This document shows, one piece after another, positions 18,223 through 28,710 of a stretch of DNA of 64,000 nucleotides. Both the position numbers and the translations under genes were made by a program. The notes under the pieces were generated by a model. That model searched no databases and was not told where the DNA came from. It saw nothing but the letters and a program-made list of their open reading frames with translations. The stretch is taken from assembly GCA_024169445.1 (NCBI GenBank), contig JALKFA010000001.1:1674001-1738000 (forward strand), read 5' to 3'. This stretch comes from Buttiauxella agrestis ATCC 33320. GTDB taxonomy: Bacteria > Pseudomonadota > Gammaproteobacteria > Enterobacterales > Enterobacteriaceae. The first letter of the stretch is position 1. Each line of letters begins with the position of its first letter.

Positions 18223-20823
18223 ATGAAAAAGAAGGATCGTCGCGTTATTCATGCTGTGTCGCATACCCACTGGGATCGCGAATGGTATTTCACTACCATC
18301 GATACCCAGGTGCTGGCAGTAAAAGCATTTACCGAACTGGTGGAGGCGTTAGAGGGGAACGAGCACTTTGACTACCATCTTGATGCACAAAGCTCCTTGC
18401 TGGTTGATTATTTGCAGATCAAACCGGAGATGACCGCACGGGTCAGGAAACTGGTGGCAGACAAGCGTTTGCTGGTCGGGCCGTGGTACACCCAGCCGGA
18501 TTTGTTTGCTATTAGCACCGAGTCAATGTTCCGCAACTTGCGGATTGGTATCTACCATGCAAAGCAAGCTGGCTACTGCATGGATGTCCTTTATTTGCCT
18601 GACACTTTTGGCGCGTATGCTCAAATTCCACAGCTCGCTAGCGCATTTGGTCTGAATAATATTTTGATCCGCAGAGGTTATGACCGCGATTTGATGGGGC
18701 CGCCAGAGTTGATGTGGCAGGCCGCCAATGGCGAGCAAGTTAAAACGGTCGTGATGCCTTACGGTTACATGCTGGGGCATCCTGAGCGCGGGGCGCGATA
18801 CCGCAATTTTGATATTAACCATTTTCATGTTGAAACCTTCCCGCTGCTGGAACGCATGAAACAGCTAAGCGATAGCGAACATCTGCTTTGCCCGATCGGT
18901 GGCGATCAGGTGAGCTGCGACAAGGATTTTGAAAAGCTGGTGGCGCAGGTGGGTTGTCACTCGGAGGATGACTGGCGGGTCAGTAACTACGAGGCTTTTA
19001 TGGCCGCCATTGAGCCTGATTCACTGTCGATATACCAGGGCGAGTTTCGCAGCCCGCGTATGGCTCGGGTACACAAAAGTATCGGTTCTTCGCGTTATGA
19101 CATTAAAAAGGCGAACTATGAGGCTGAGGCCTGTTTAATCACCCTTGTCGAACCGATGATTGCCCTGGCGCGGGCGAATGGTTTTCGCGTGCCGGAAGAG
19201 ATGCTCGAAAAAGCGTGGCGGTTGCTTCTGGAATCTCATGCCCATGATAGTGCGGGTGGGTGTAATAGTGACGAAACCAATCGTGATGTTGTGCATCGTT
19301 GCCGCCAGGCGCAGCAGATTGGTGAAGCACTTTATAATTTGTGCGCGCGCTTGCTGTTGCAAAATCATGATCGCCAGAATACCTACCGTTTTTTACTCAC
19401 CAATGGTACCAGTAGCCCGCGCATTTACAGCCGCGACCAGGTGTTAATCTCGGCCAGCGCCGCATTTTCCATTCTCGACAACGAAGGTGCCAGCGTACCG
19501 TTTGTCTTGCTGGATCAGCAGAAGATCAATCGCCCACGTCATGTGCTGTTAACGCCAGATGGTGAAGTCGAAACCTTGAGCGACGAGTTTTATTATCTCA
19601 ATCACATTGATATTCCTGATGTTGCCGTCCCGCCAATGGGTATGGCTCAGTTCAGGCTGGAGAGCGCCACGGCAGATTCAATGATCACTATGCAGCCGCT
19701 AGCTCAGAGCGCTATTGAAAACAGCCGCTACAAACTCACCTGGCGTGACGGAAATCTTGACCTGCTTGATAAATTCAGCGGCGACACCATTGAGCGGTTA
19801 ATACGGCTGGCGGATATCGCGAACGATGGCGATTTATATGATTTCTCTCCGCTTGCTGGAGATGAAGAAAGGCTGTTTGACCAGTTTGAATGGCTCGGTG
19901 CTAGCCAGTGCGAACGCAAGCAGGAGCTGCGGTTATCTGCCACATTGCAACTGCCCGAAGCGATCAATTCGCAGCGAACAGAGAGAGTTTCGCAGCAGCG
20001 GCCAGTCGCCATTGAGCTGGTTGTGACACTGGAAGACGACGTAATACGCTTTGCGCTGGCGGTTGATAATCAGGTGCGCGAGCATCGTATGCAGGTACTG
20101 ATTAACACCGGTAAGGCGATCACTTCCGTGAAAGCCGACATGCCGTTCGGCTGGATTGAGCGGCATAACCAGAACATCACCTCAGCTTCAGGCTATACAG
20201 AAATGCCAGTGGATACGGAGCCTTTTATGCACTGGCTCAGCGCCCACGAGGATTACCACGTGTATGCCCGTGGTCTGAAAGAGTACGAATATAGCGGGTC
20301 AGATCTGCGATTGACGTTGTTCAGAGGGGCGGGTTTTGTGGGGAAAGGCGATCTGCTATATCGGCCAGGGCGCGCTTCCGGGCATGTGCTTGCGGCACCG
20401 GAGGCGAATTTGACTGGTTGGCTACATTTCGAATTTGCGCTTAGCCTTGGGAAAAGAAGTGCCGCTGCGGTGGTTATCAGCCAGCAAAAGTACAGTTTCA
20501 ATGCTTTGCTCTGGCAGTGGCAGGAGGAAGAGAAGCACCTTCACCGTCTGGATAATTTCGATATGGAAATAACCCAAAAGCCGGTCACCGTCTGGAGCCT
20601 GATTGATGAGATTCCTCAAGGGCTGGTGTGGAGCGGAACAGACGTGTTGTATGGTAAAACCCTGCTACGGTTCTGTAATCCCGCTGCGCAACCGATAGAC
20701 ATTCCGCAATGCTGGAAGTCATTGTTGTGTAACGCACTGGGAGAACCGATTAACAAGGACAGGCTCACGGCTTTTGATCATCTGACGCTACGCCTGGCGA
20801 ACACCGAGGCTCAAAGCTGTTAG
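18223..20823 (+). CDS. GH38 alpha-mannosidase (MngB-like), copy B
   Basis: 866 residues. GH38 signatures are HTHWDREW (H16, D18), YLPDTFGAYAQIP with nucleophile D127, and SHAHDSAGGCN with H341. It has no signal peptide and is expected to be cytoplasmic. By eye it shares the motifs and overall layout of copy A but is quite divergent between them, so it is not a recent duplicate and probably handles a different alpha-mannoside. It is the last gene of module B and is preceded by AAGGA. Its TAG stop is two bases from the stop of the convergent cca gene. Confidence 0.9.
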   Translation: MKKKDRRVIHAVSHTHWDREWYFTTIDTQVLAVKAFTELVEALEGNEHFDYHLDAQSSLLVDYLQIKPEMTARVRKLVADKRLLVGPWYTQPDLFAISTESMFRNLRIGIYHAKQAGYCMDVLYLPDTFGAYAQIPQLASAFGLNNILIRRGYDRDLMGPPELMWQAANGEQVKTVVMPYGYMLGHPERGARYRNFDINHFHVETFPLLERMKQLSDSEHLLCPIGGDQVSCDKDFEKLVAQVGCHSEDDWRVSNYEAFMAAIEPDSLSIYQGEFRSPRMARVHKSIGSSRYDIKKANYEAEACLITLVEPMIALARANGFRVPEEMLEKAWRLLLESHAHDSAGGCNSDETNRDVVHRCRQAQQIGEALYNLCARLLLQNHDRQNTYRFLLTNGTSSPRIYSRDQVLISASAAFSILDNEGASVPFVLLDQQKINRPRHVLLTPDGEVETLSDEFYYLNHIDIPDVAVPPMGMAQFRLESATADSMITMQPLAQSAIENSRYKLTWRDGNLDLLDKFSGDTIERLIRLADIANDGDLYDFSPLAGDEERLFDQFEWLGASQCERKQELRLSATLQLPEAINSQRTERVSQQRPVAIELVVTLEDDVIRFALAVDNQVREHRMQVLINTGKAITSVKADMPFGWIERHNQNITSASGYTEMPVDTEPFMHWLSAHEDYHVYARGLKEYEYSGSDLRLTLFRGAGFVGKGDLLYRPGRASGHVLAAPEANLTGWLHFEFALSLGKRSAAAVVISQQKYSFNALLWQWQEEEKHLHRLDNFDMEITQKPVTVWSLIDEIPQGLVWSGTDVLYGKTLLRFCNPAAQPIDIPQCWKSLLCNALGEPINKDRLTAFDHLTLRLANTEAQSC

Positions 20824-20828
20824 CGCTA
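20821..20828. other. palindromic stop/stop junction
   Basis: TAGCGCTA carries the TAG stop of GH38 copy B (plus strand) and the TAG stop of cca (minus strand) in one 8-bp palindrome. It marks the right edge of the accessory island. Confidence 0.7.
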
Positions 20829-22049
20829 GAGTGTCATTTTCCATGCCTGAATAGCGGCAATACGGCGACGCGTTAACTCATCGCGGATCGCCGGGCCGCT
20901 AAAACCAGCATCAATGACCTCTTTGTTGGTGACGCTTTGTGCTGCGACCCAGGCCGCGCGCAGCAATCTGCCCTGAGGATAGTCATTGGCTTCAAAACCT
21001 GTGCGCCCGCGGGCATCCGCTTCGCTGGTTAAAGCGACTTGCTCAATGCGCTGCGGTTTGCGCCAGGCATCAATGGCATCGAATAACTTGATGATGGTTT
21101 TTGGCTGTAAAATAGCGAAGGTGTGAATCAGGTCGTGGTATTCAGCGACCAGTTTGGCAAGGTCGCGAATTTCATTAGGCACACGCATTCGCTGGCACAT
21201 TCGTTCGACGAGTTTTACCCCCGCCGGGCCATGCCCGTGATGACGCGGCCAGAACTCTTTTGGCGTCAGCCCTTTCCCCAGATCGTGGCATAAGGTGGCA
21301 AAGCGTACATCGACTTCAGGGCTGAGTTGCGCGGCAATCGCCAGCGTCATCAAAACGTGAATGCCGGTGTCGATTTCCGGGTGCCATTTTTCTGGCGCAG
21401 GGACACCAAACAGCGCATCAATTTCTGGAAACAGAATTTTCAGTGCGCCGCATTTGCGCAGTACATCGAAATACACTTGTGGATTGCGGGTGGTGAGCGC
21501 ATTTTCTGTTTCTTTCCAGACGCGTTCCGGTGTCAGATGCTCAAGCTCGCCATTGGCGGCCATCGACGACATCAATGCCATGGTTTCAGGAGCAATCTGG
21601 AAATTTAGGTGAGCGTAACGTGCAGCAAAACGCGCGACGCGTAAAACACGTAGCGGGTCTTCATTAAAAGCGGGAGAGACATGGCGCAGCAGGCGTTTTT
21701 CGATATCGGCACGCCCGTTATATGGGTCGATAAACTCGCCGTGTTCGTCCTGTGCAATGGCGTTGATGGTGAGATCACGGCGCAGTAAATCTTGCTCAAG
21801 CGTGACATCAGGCGCGGCGTAGCAGGTAAAACCTGTGTAACCCTGGCCTGATTTTCGCTCGGTGCGCGCTAATGCGTACTCTTCACGCGATTGGGGGTGC
21901 AGAAACACCGGGAAATCTTTGCCCACCTGCTGATAACCCGCATCGAGCATTTCTTGTAGAGTTGCCCCCACAACCACCCAATCTTTATCTTTGACCGGTA
22001 ATCTCAACAACCCATCGCGTACTGCACCACCGACCAGATAAATCTTCAC
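20826..22049 (-). CDS. cca: CCA-adding tRNA nucleotidyltransferase
   Basis: 407 residues versus 412 in E. coli. It adds and repairs the CCA end of all tRNAs in the cytoplasm. The head domain has GGAVRDGLL and the catalytic DKDWVVVG aspartates, then [13 protein letters not shown]; the HD domain carries CHDLGKG and gives the bifunctional phosphohydrolase/phosphatase activity known for enterobacterial Cca. The C-terminus ends at AIQAWKMTL. Its 3' end meets the carbohydrate island with almost no intergenic space and no visible terminator. Confidence 0.96.
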   Translation of the reverse strand: MKIYLVGGAVRDGLLRLPVKDKDWVVVGATLQEMLDAGYQQVGKDFPVFLHPQSREEYALARTERKSGQGYTGFTCYAAPDVTLEQDLLRRDLTINAIAQDEHGEFIDPYNGRADIEKRLLRHVSPAFNEDPLRVLRVARFAARYAHLNFQIAPETMALMSSMAANGELEHLTPERVWKETENALTTRNPQVYFDVLRKCGALKILFPEIDALFGVPAPEKWHPEIDTGIHVLMTLAIAAQLSPEVDVRFATLCHDLGKGLTPKEFWPRHHGHGPAGVKLVERMCQRMRVPNEIRDLAKLVAEYHDLIHTFAILQPKTIIKLFDAIDAWRKPQRIEQVALTSEADARGRTGFEANDYPQGRLLRAAWVAAQSVTNKEVIDAGFSGPAIRDELTRRRIAAIQAWKMTL

Positions 22050-22116
22050 GCTTCAATGCCCCTGCATCTGTTAACCAATTACGATAATACCTAAGTGTAG
22101 GATACAGGGATGGCGA

Positions 22117-22737
22117 TCAGTTCATCCAGCGATCTTTCTTCTTCCGGCTTGGAATCATGTGTGGCAGTAACAGGCCAAGCAGCAAGCCGAAACCTGCAAC
22201 ACCGCCGCCGTACATAAACCATTGCATGATGATGGCGCGTTGCTTGTCGTCCAATTGAACATTCGCGGCTTCAACTTTTTTCTTCGCGACGATCAATTGG
22301 TTTTTAAGTTCTTGATTTTCATCTTTTAGACCGGTGATAACGCTGTCGCTCTGCGCGACTTTCTGCTGCATATCAGCAGTACGCTGATTCCAGGTGGTGT
22401 CGATATTAGTCAACTTGTCCGTCAGCGTTTTAACCTGGTTTTCCAGGTCTGGCACTCGAATACGCAGGCTTGGCGTGGTGCTCAGTTGCGCCAGAGGAAT
22501 CCAGGATGTACGGCCATTGCTATCGCGCACCTGACCGTATTTGCTTTCTTCATTGCTCTGCAACAGAGTCACTTCTTCCCCGGCATTGACGGTGCCAAGT
22601 AAGCGATAATTGTCCCCAGGGCCACTACGTACCCAGGTATTTAGTTCGTCCGATACGTAACGTTTTTCTTCGGCATGAGCCACAACGGAAACGCTAAGAG
22701 AAAGCAAAGTAAGGCAAATTAGGCGGAATTTGTGCAT
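22117..22737 (-). CDS. ygiM: SH3-domain inner-membrane protein YgiM
   Basis: 206 residues as in E. coli YgiM. A signal peptide (about 1–22, ending AHA) is followed by a bacterial SH3 domain (about 26–90, RSGPGDNYRLLGTVNAGEEV), a coiled coil (about 95–160, rich in Gln/Lys/Glu), one membrane helix (WFMYGGGVAGFGLLLGLLLP) and a basic tail PSRKKKDRWMN. The SH3 domain should face the periplasm. The exact function is not established to my knowledge. It is divergent from ygiF. Confidence 0.93.
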   Translation of the reverse strand: MHKFRLICLTLLSLSVSVVAHAEEKRYVSDELNTWVRSGPGDNYRLLGTVNAGEEVTLLQSNEESKYGQVRDSNGRTSWIPLAQLSTTPSLRIRVPDLENQVKTLTDKLTNIDTTWNQRTADMQQKVAQSDSVITGLKDENQELKNQLIVAKKKVEAANVQLDDKQRAIIMQWFMYGGGVAGFGLLLGLLLPHMIPSRKKKDRWMN

Positions 22738-22980
22738 GATTTCGTCGTTATTGTCATAAATAGTGGAACGATAGTAGTGGCATCAGTCTGACGGTGCAAT
22801 CCGTAAACCTGAATGAGAATCATCCTGGTGTTAATTTGACCACTTACTCGCGATTAGTGGCCCGTCGAAATACGCGCCACTCATGGTAATTTGGTGAAAA
22901 ATATTATCTACTGACCACCAGTTAAAGATTAAGTTCGCCGGGTGTAAACCCGATGTGACCCAAATAAAAGTAAAAAGACG

Positions 22981-24279
22981 ATGACCCAAGAAATCGAGCT
23001 CAAATTTATTGTTAATCCAGCTGAACTGGATTCCATTCGTAACACTTTAAATTCGCTGGAAAGCCAGCACAGCGAACCTCGCCAGTTGCTCAATATCTAC
23101 TATGAAACTGCCGATAACCAACTGCGCCGTCATGATATGGGGCTGCGTATCCGTGGCGATAACGGCCACTATGAAATGACGATGAAAATCGCGGGACGTG
23201 TCATTGGCGGGCTGCATCAACGCCCGGAATACAACGTTGAGCTGACATCACCGGAACTGGCACTTGCGCTGTTGCCGGCAGAAGTCTGGCCGGAAGGTAT
23301 TTCCCCTGACGAAATTCAGTCACAGCTTAATCCTTTATTCAGCACTGATTTTGCCCGTGAAAAATGGGTCGTTACGCACGGTAACAGCCGTATCGAACTG
23401 GCGCTGGATTTAGGTGAAGTGAAAGCGGGCGAACAGGTTGAACCTTTATGTGAGCTGGAGCTTGAGCTGCTGGAAGGCGAAACGTCGGATGTGCTGGCTT
23501 TTGCTAAACAACTGGTTGCACAACCGGGTATACGGCAGGGTAGCTTGAGCAAAGCCGCGCGTGGATACCATCTGGCACAGGGAAATGTGGACCGCGAAAT
23601 TAAGCCGTTAACCGTATTGCGAGTGCCACCGAAAGCAACAGTAGAGCAAGGTCTGGAAGGATCTCTGGAGCTGGCGCTTTCCCACTGGCAATACCACGAA
23701 GAACTGTGGTTGCGTGGCAACGGCAAAGCGAAAGCTCAGGTGCTGGAAGCGGTTGGCCTTGTGCGACACGCACTGGCGCTGTTCGGCGGCATCGTTCCAC
23801 GCAAAGCAAGTACAGAACTGCGTGAATTACTGGCAACCTACGAAGCGATGCTTCCACAAGAACTGAAAGCAACTGAACTGGCATTCAGCGAACAAAGCAG
23901 CCAGGCCAAACTGGCGCTAACTGAATGGCTGGTTGGGCGTCAGTGGCAGAAATTTAGCGACGACAAAGCCAATGTCAAACTGGCCGGTTCGTTTAAGCGC
24001 TTTGCGGATACCCATCTTTCGCGTCATGCCGCAGAACTGAAAGAAACTTTCCAGCGTCCATTGGGCGATAGCTATGCTGATCAGTTGCCGCGTCTGGCAC
24101 GTGAAACTGGCTCCATTCGCCTGCTGGCAGGCGTTTATGACGATGCGAAAACGCAACCGTGGCTGGATAACTGGCAAGGGTTGCGTCATGCCATTGTGAC
24201 TCGCCAACAAGTCGAAATTGAACATTACCGTAATGAAGCGATCTCGCAGGCTCCTTTCTGGTTGCATAGCGGGAAGTAA
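22981..24279 (+). CDS. ygiF: inorganic triphosphatase (CYTH–CHAD)
   Basis: 432 residues, one fewer than E. coli YgiF, which hydrolyses inorganic triphosphate. The CYTH domain opens with the ExExK signature in TQEIELKF and has further acidic and basic tunnel residues (GLRIRGDNGHYEMTMK). The C-terminal half (about 215–425) is a CHAD helical domain with conserved His (LSHWQYHEELWLRG, LVRHALALFGG), thought to bind polyphosphate. glnE follows 44 bp downstream in the same direction, as in E. coli. Confidence 0.94.
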   Translation: MTQEIELKFIVNPAELDSIRNTLNSLESQHSEPRQLLNIYYETADNQLRRHDMGLRIRGDNGHYEMTMKIAGRVIGGLHQRPEYNVELTSPELALALLPAEVWPEGISPDEIQSQLNPLFSTDFAREKWVVTHGNSRIELALDLGEVKAGEQVEPLCELELELLEGETSDVLAFAKQLVAQPGIRQGSLSKAARGYHLAQGNVDREIKPLTVLRVPPKATVEQGLEGSLELALSHWQYHEELWLRGNGKAKAQVLEAVGLVRHALALFGGIVPRKASTELRELLATYEAMLPQELKATELAFSEQSSQAKLALTEWLVGRQWQKFSDDKANVKLAGSFKRFADTHLSRHAAELKETFQRPLGDSYADQLPRLARETGSIRLLAGVYDDAKTQPWLDNWQGLRHAIVTRQQVEIEHYRNEAISQAPFWLHSGK

Positions 24280-24323
24280 CTTTACCCATTATTTAGAGCA
24301 TATCGTTTGTAAGGGACACACCC

Positions 24324-27176
24324 ATGATGTCGCAAGCGCCACTTTTACAGCAGCATATGCAGGCGGCGCTGGCGCGTCTGCCACAGGATATTGACCGCCA
24401 GACGCTAAGCCACGAGGCTCAAGCTGTGTTGGCGTTTAGTGATTTTGTTTGTGACAGCATGGCGGCTTATCCCGCATGGATGGCGGAGCTGGAACAGTCC
24501 CCTCCGCTTGCCGACGAATGGCAGCACTATGCCGCCTGGCTGCAGGAAGAATTGCAGCACGTTGATAGCGAACCTACGCTAATGACCGCGCTGCGTCTTT
24601 TCCGCCGCCGTATCATGGTGAGAATTGCCTGGGCGCAAACACTGCAACAAGTCCCTACCGAAAGCTCTCTCCAGCAATTAAGTGTATTGGCCGAAACGTT
24701 AATTATTGCCGCTCGTGACTGGTTGTATGCCGCGTGCTGCCGCGAGTGGGGCACACCCTGTAATCAGGCGGGAGTCGCTCAGCCGCTGATGATTCTCGGC
24801 ATGGGTAAACTGGGCGGGGGGGAACTTAATTTTTCCTCCGATATCGACCTGATTTTTGCCTGGCCAGAAAACGGCTCGACACAGGGCGGACGGCGGGAAC
24901 TCGATAACGCACAGTTCTTTACTCGCCTGGGTCAGCGGCTGATTAAAGTCCTCGACCAGCCAACACAAGACGGCTTTGTTTACCGTGTTGACATGCGCCT
25001 GCGTCCGTTTGGCGACAGTGGCCCGTTGGTGGTGAGCTATGCCGCACTGGAAGATTATTACCAGGAGCAAGGCCGCGACTGGGAACGCTACGCGATGGTT
25101 AAAGCCCGAATTATGGGCGATAACGACGACGTCTGGAGCCAGGAGCTGCGCAACATGCTGCGGCCTTTTGTTTTCCGTCGCTACATTGATTTCAGCGTCA
25201 TTCAGTCGCTGCGCAATATGAAAGGGATGATTGCCCGCGAAGTGCGTCGCAGAGGGCTGACCGACAACATCAAACTTGGCGCGGGTGGCATTCGCGAAAC
25301 CGAGTTTATTGTCCAGGTATTCCAACTGATTCGCGGTGGACGAGAACCGTCGTTGCAATCTCGTTCTTTGCTACCCACGCTGGAAGCAATCCAACAATTG
25401 CACCTGCTGCCGGAAGGCGATGCGGCCAAAATGAAAGAGGCGTATTTGTATCTGCGTCGCCTCGAAAACTTGCTGCAAAGCATCAATGACGAACAGACTC
25501 AAACCTTGCCTGGTGATGATTTAAACCAGGCTCGCCTGGCGTGGGGCATGAACGCGCAGAATTGGGATTCTCTGCAAGAAACCCTGCAACAGCATATGAA
25601 TGCCGTGCGGCAGGTATTTAACGAATTGATTGGCGACGATGAACCGGAACCCGGTGAAGATAAGCTCGCCGAAGCGTGGCGCGAACTGTGGCAGGATGCG
25701 CTGGATGCGGATGCCAATACGCCAGTACTGGAGCATTTAACGCCGGAAGCGCGTAGCGAAGTGTTACGTCTGGTGAGTGATTTCCGCCAGGACACTGATA
25801 AGCGCACCATTGGCCCGCGTGGCCGCCAGGTGCTGGATCAGCTCATGCCGCGTTTGCTGTGTGAAGCTTGTTCGCGCCACGACGCGCCACTGCCATTATC
25901 ACGCCTGACGCCGCTGCTGCTCGGCATTGTCACGCGTACCACCTATCTTGAGCTGCTGACGGAATATCCTGGAGCACTGAAGCATTTGATCACGTTGTGT
26001 GCGGCATCACCGATGATTGCCAGCCAATTAGCGCGTTATCCGTTGCTGCTCGATGAACTACTCGACCCGAACACGCTTTATCAACCAACCGCGACGGACG
26101 CTTATCGTGACGAGCTACGCCAGTATTTACTGCGCGTGCCTGAAGACGATGAAGAGCAGCAACTGGAAGCATTGCGTCAGTTTAAGCAGGCTCAGCTGTT
26201 ACGTGTGGCGGCGGCTGACATTACCGGTACATTGCCGGTGATGAAAGTCAGTGACCATCTGACCTGGCTTGCTGAAGCGATGATTGACGCGGTTGTTCAG
26301 CAGGCCTGGGCGCAAATGGTCTTGCGATACGGCCAGCCAAAACACTTACAGAACCGTGAAGGGCGTGGTTTCGCGGTCGTCGGCTACGGCAAACTCGGTG
26401 GCTGGGAACTGGGTTATAGCTCTGATTTGGACCTGGTATTCCTGCATGACTGCCCGTCGGATGTGATGACGGATGGTGAGCGTGAAATCGATGGCCGCCA
26501 GTTCTATTTGCGCCTCGCACAGCGTGTGATGCACTTGTTCAGCACCCGGACGTCATCAGGCATTTTGTATGAAGTGGATGCGCGTTTACGCCCGTCTGGT
26601 GCGGCTGGCATGCTGGTAACGACTGCCGAAGCCTTTGCTGATTATCAGCAAAATGAAGCCTGGACCTGGGAGCATCAGGCTCTGGTTCGCGCGCGTATTG
26701 TGTATGGTGACCCGCAGTTGCAGCGGGAGTTTGATGCCATCCGCCGCAATATTTTGTGCCTTGGGCGTGAAAGCGAAAAACTACAAACTGAAGTACGAGA
26801 AATGCGTGAAAAAATGCGTGCGCATTTGGGTGGGAAAAATATCGAACGCTTTGATATTAAAGCTGATGAAGGTGGTATCACCGATATCGAATTTATCACT
26901 CAATACCTGGTTTTACGTTATGCGGCGCAGGCCCCAAAACTGACACGTTGGTCAGACAATGTGCGCATTCTGGAATTAATGGCGCAAAACGACATCATGA
27001 GTGATGACGAAGCGAAAGCGCTGACGCATGCTTATGTCACGTTGCGCGATGAACTCCATCACCTGGCATTGCAGGAACTGCCCGGGAATGTGGCAATGGA
27101 TACTTTCACTCAAGAACGCGAGCAGGTACTACAAAGCTGGCTTACGTGGCTGAGTGAGCCGCAAACATGCGCTTAA
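24324..27176 (+). CDS. glnE: glutamine synthetase adenylyltransferase/adenylyl-removing enzyme
   Basis: 950 residues (E. coli 946). It adds or removes AMP on glutamine synthetase in response to PII and glutamine. The protein has two nucleotidyltransferase domains. The N-terminal deadenylylase carries [18 protein letters not shown] (about 160–177). The C-terminal adenylylase carries [18 protein letters not shown] (about 688–705). A regulatory linker lies between. Two adjacent ATG codons open the frame, either of which could be used. It follows ygiF and precedes hldE, whose start is 55 bp beyond the stop. Confidence 0.96.
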   Translation: MMSQAPLLQQHMQAALARLPQDIDRQTLSHEAQAVLAFSDFVCDSMAAYPAWMAELEQSPPLADEWQHYAAWLQEELQHVDSEPTLMTALRLFRRRIMVRIAWAQTLQQVPTESSLQQLSVLAETLIIAARDWLYAACCREWGTPCNQAGVAQPLMILGMGKLGGGELNFSSDIDLIFAWPENGSTQGGRRELDNAQFFTRLGQRLIKVLDQPTQDGFVYRVDMRLRPFGDSGPLVVSYAALEDYYQEQGRDWERYAMVKARIMGDNDDVWSQELRNMLRPFVFRRYIDFSVIQSLRNMKGMIAREVRRRGLTDNIKLGAGGIRETEFIVQVFQLIRGGREPSLQSRSLLPTLEAIQQLHLLPEGDAAKMKEAYLYLRRLENLLQSINDEQTQTLPGDDLNQARLAWGMNAQNWDSLQETLQQHMNAVRQVFNELIGDDEPEPGEDKLAEAWRELWQDALDADANTPVLEHLTPEARSEVLRLVSDFRQDTDKRTIGPRGRQVLDQLMPRLLCEACSRHDAPLPLSRLTPLLLGIVTRTTYLELLTEYPGALKHLITLCAASPMIASQLARYPLLLDELLDPNTLYQPTATDAYRDELRQYLLRVPEDDEEQQLEALRQFKQAQLLRVAAADITGTLPVMKVSDHLTWLAEAMIDAVVQQAWAQMVLRYGQPKHLQNREGRGFAVVGYGKLGGWELGYSSDLDLVFLHDCPSDVMTDGEREIDGRQFYLRLAQRVMHLFSTRTSSGILYEVDARLRPSGAAGMLVTTAEAFADYQQNEAWTWEHQALVRARIVYGDPQLQREFDAIRRNILCLGRESEKLQTEVREMREKMRAHLGGKNIERFDIKADEGGITDIEFITQYLVLRYAAQAPKLTRWSDNVRILELMAQNDIMSDDEAKALTHAYVTLRDELHHLALQELPGNVAMDTFTQEREQVLQSWLTWLSEPQTCA

Positions 27177-27231
27177 CACTAATTGTGATATTATCCGCGA
27201 CAAAATTTTATCCCTCTCTGGAGAGTCAGGA

Positions 27232-28659
27232 ATGAAAGTAACGCTGCCCGAATACAGCCGTGCAGGCGTCATGGTAGTTGGTGATGTGATGCTGGATCGC
27301 TACTGGTATGGCCCTACAAGCCGCATTTCCCCGGAAGCTCCGGTGCCAGTGGTGAAAGTCGACAACATTGAAGAACGGCCTGGTGGTGCGGCAAACGTGG
27401 CAATGAACATTGCCTCGTTAGGCGCAAATTCTCGCCTGGTTGGCCTGACAGGGATCGATGATGCCGCGCGTGCGCTCAGCCAAACGCTGGCTGGCGTGAA
27501 CGTTAAATGCGATTTTGTTTCCGTGCCGACACACCCGACAATCACCAAACTGCGTGTACTTTCCCGTAACCAGCAACTGATTCGCCTCGACTTTGAAGAA
27601 GGCTTCGAAGGTGTTGACCCAGAACCGATTCATGAACGCATTAGCCAGGCTTTGCCGCATATTGGCGCGCTGGTGCTGTCTGACTATGCAAAAGGTGCCT
27701 TGGCAAGTGTTCAGCACATGATTAGCCTTGCGCGAGCAGCCAAAGTGCCAGTGCTTATCGATCCAAAAGGTACTGACTTTAATCGCTATCGTGGTGCAAC
27801 ACTGCTGACGCCAAATCTCTCTGAATTTGAAGCGGTTGTTGGTAAGTGCAAGAATGACGAAGAGCTGGTGGAGCGCGGCATGAAACTTATCGCGGAATAC
27901 GATTTTTCCGCGTTGCTGATCACCCGTTCTGAACATGGCATGACGCTGTTACAGCCGGGTATCGAGCCATTCCATCTGCCGACTCAGGCGCAAGAAGTTT
28001 ACGATGTGACCGGTGCTGGTGATACGGTAATTGGCGTGTTGGCGGCAACCCTTGCCGCAGGCAACACCCTGGAAGAAGCGTGCTACTTTGCGAATGCAGC
28101 CGCAGGCGTGGTGGTCGGTAAACTGGGTACTTCTACCGTTTCCCCAATTGAACTGGAAAATGCTGTGCGTGGCCGTGCCGATTCAGGTTTTGGTGTAATG
28201 ACCGAAGCTGAACTGAAAGTAGCGGTGGCGACGGCGCGCAAACGTGGTGAGAAAGTCGTCATGACCAACGGCGTGTTTGACATTCTTCACGCTGGTCACG
28301 TTTCGTATCTGGCCAACGCCCGTAAGTTGGGTGATCGCCTGATTGTTGCAGTAAATAGTGATGCTTCAACTAAACGCCTGAAAGGGGAGACCCGTCCGGT
28401 GAATCCGCAGGATCAACGTATGATCGTGTTGGGTGCACTGGAAGCCGTGGATTGGGTAGTGTTGTTTGAAGAAGACACACCACAACGCTTAATTGGGCAG
28501 ATTTTGCCAGATTTGTTGGTTAAAGGCGGTGATTACAAACCGGATGATATTGCCGGGAGTAAAGAAGTCTGGGCCAATGGCGGTGAAGTGATGGTGCTGA
28601 ACTTTGAAGATGGGTGTTCAACCACCAACATTATTAAGAAGATTCAGGAAAATAGTTAA
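27232..28659 (+). CDS. hldE: bifunctional heptose 7-phosphate kinase / heptose 1-phosphate adenylyltransferase
   Basis: 475 residues (E. coli HldE 477). It makes ADP-glycero-manno-heptose for the LPS inner core. The N-terminal PfkB/ribokinase domain (1–about 318) has [15 protein letters not shown] and the catalytic [12 protein letters not shown]. The C-terminal cytidylyltransferase-type domain has [16 protein letters not shown] with the HxGH motif near residue 348. The start [12 protein letters not shown] follows a GGAGAGTCAGG region; an in-frame extension back into glnE is rejected. A perfect 12-bp-stem hairpin follows the stop. Confidence 0.96.
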   Translation: MKVTLPEYSRAGVMVVGDVMLDRYWYGPTSRISPEAPVPVVKVDNIEERPGGAANVAMNIASLGANSRLVGLTGIDDAARALSQTLAGVNVKCDFVSVPTHPTITKLRVLSRNQQLIRLDFEEGFEGVDPEPIHERISQALPHIGALVLSDYAKGALASVQHMISLARAAKVPVLIDPKGTDFNRYRGATLLTPNLSEFEAVVGKCKNDEELVERGMKLIAEYDFSALLITRSEHGMTLLQPGIEPFHLPTQAQEVYDVTGAGDTVIGVLAATLAAGNTLEEACYFANAAAGVVVGKLGTSTVSPIELENAVRGRADSGFGVMTEAELKVAVATARKRGEKVVMTNGVFDILHAGHVSYLANARKLGDRLIVAVNSDASTKRLKGETRPVNPQDQRMIVLGALEAVDWVVLFEEDTPQRLIGQILPDLLVKGGDYKPDDIAGSKEVWANGGEVMVLNFEDGCSTTNIIKKIQENS

Positions 28660-28661
28660 AT

Positions 28662-28699
28662 AAATTGCCAGCCTTGCATAGAGCATGGGCTGGCAATTT
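28662..28699 (+). terminator. hldE terminator (probably bidirectional)
   Basis: AAATTGCCAGCC … GGCTGGCAATTT (28662–28673 and 28688–28699), a 12-bp perfect stem with A/T flanks on both sides. It serves the convergent hldE and SPFH genes. Confidence 0.8.
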
Positions 28700-28710
28700 T
28701 AACTGCAATA

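Noticed and set aside
22808-22826. AATGAGAATCATC stretch between ygiM and ygiF resembling a Fur box
   Set aside because: Only one half-site is good; the second half has too few matches and neither gene is known to be iron-regulated.
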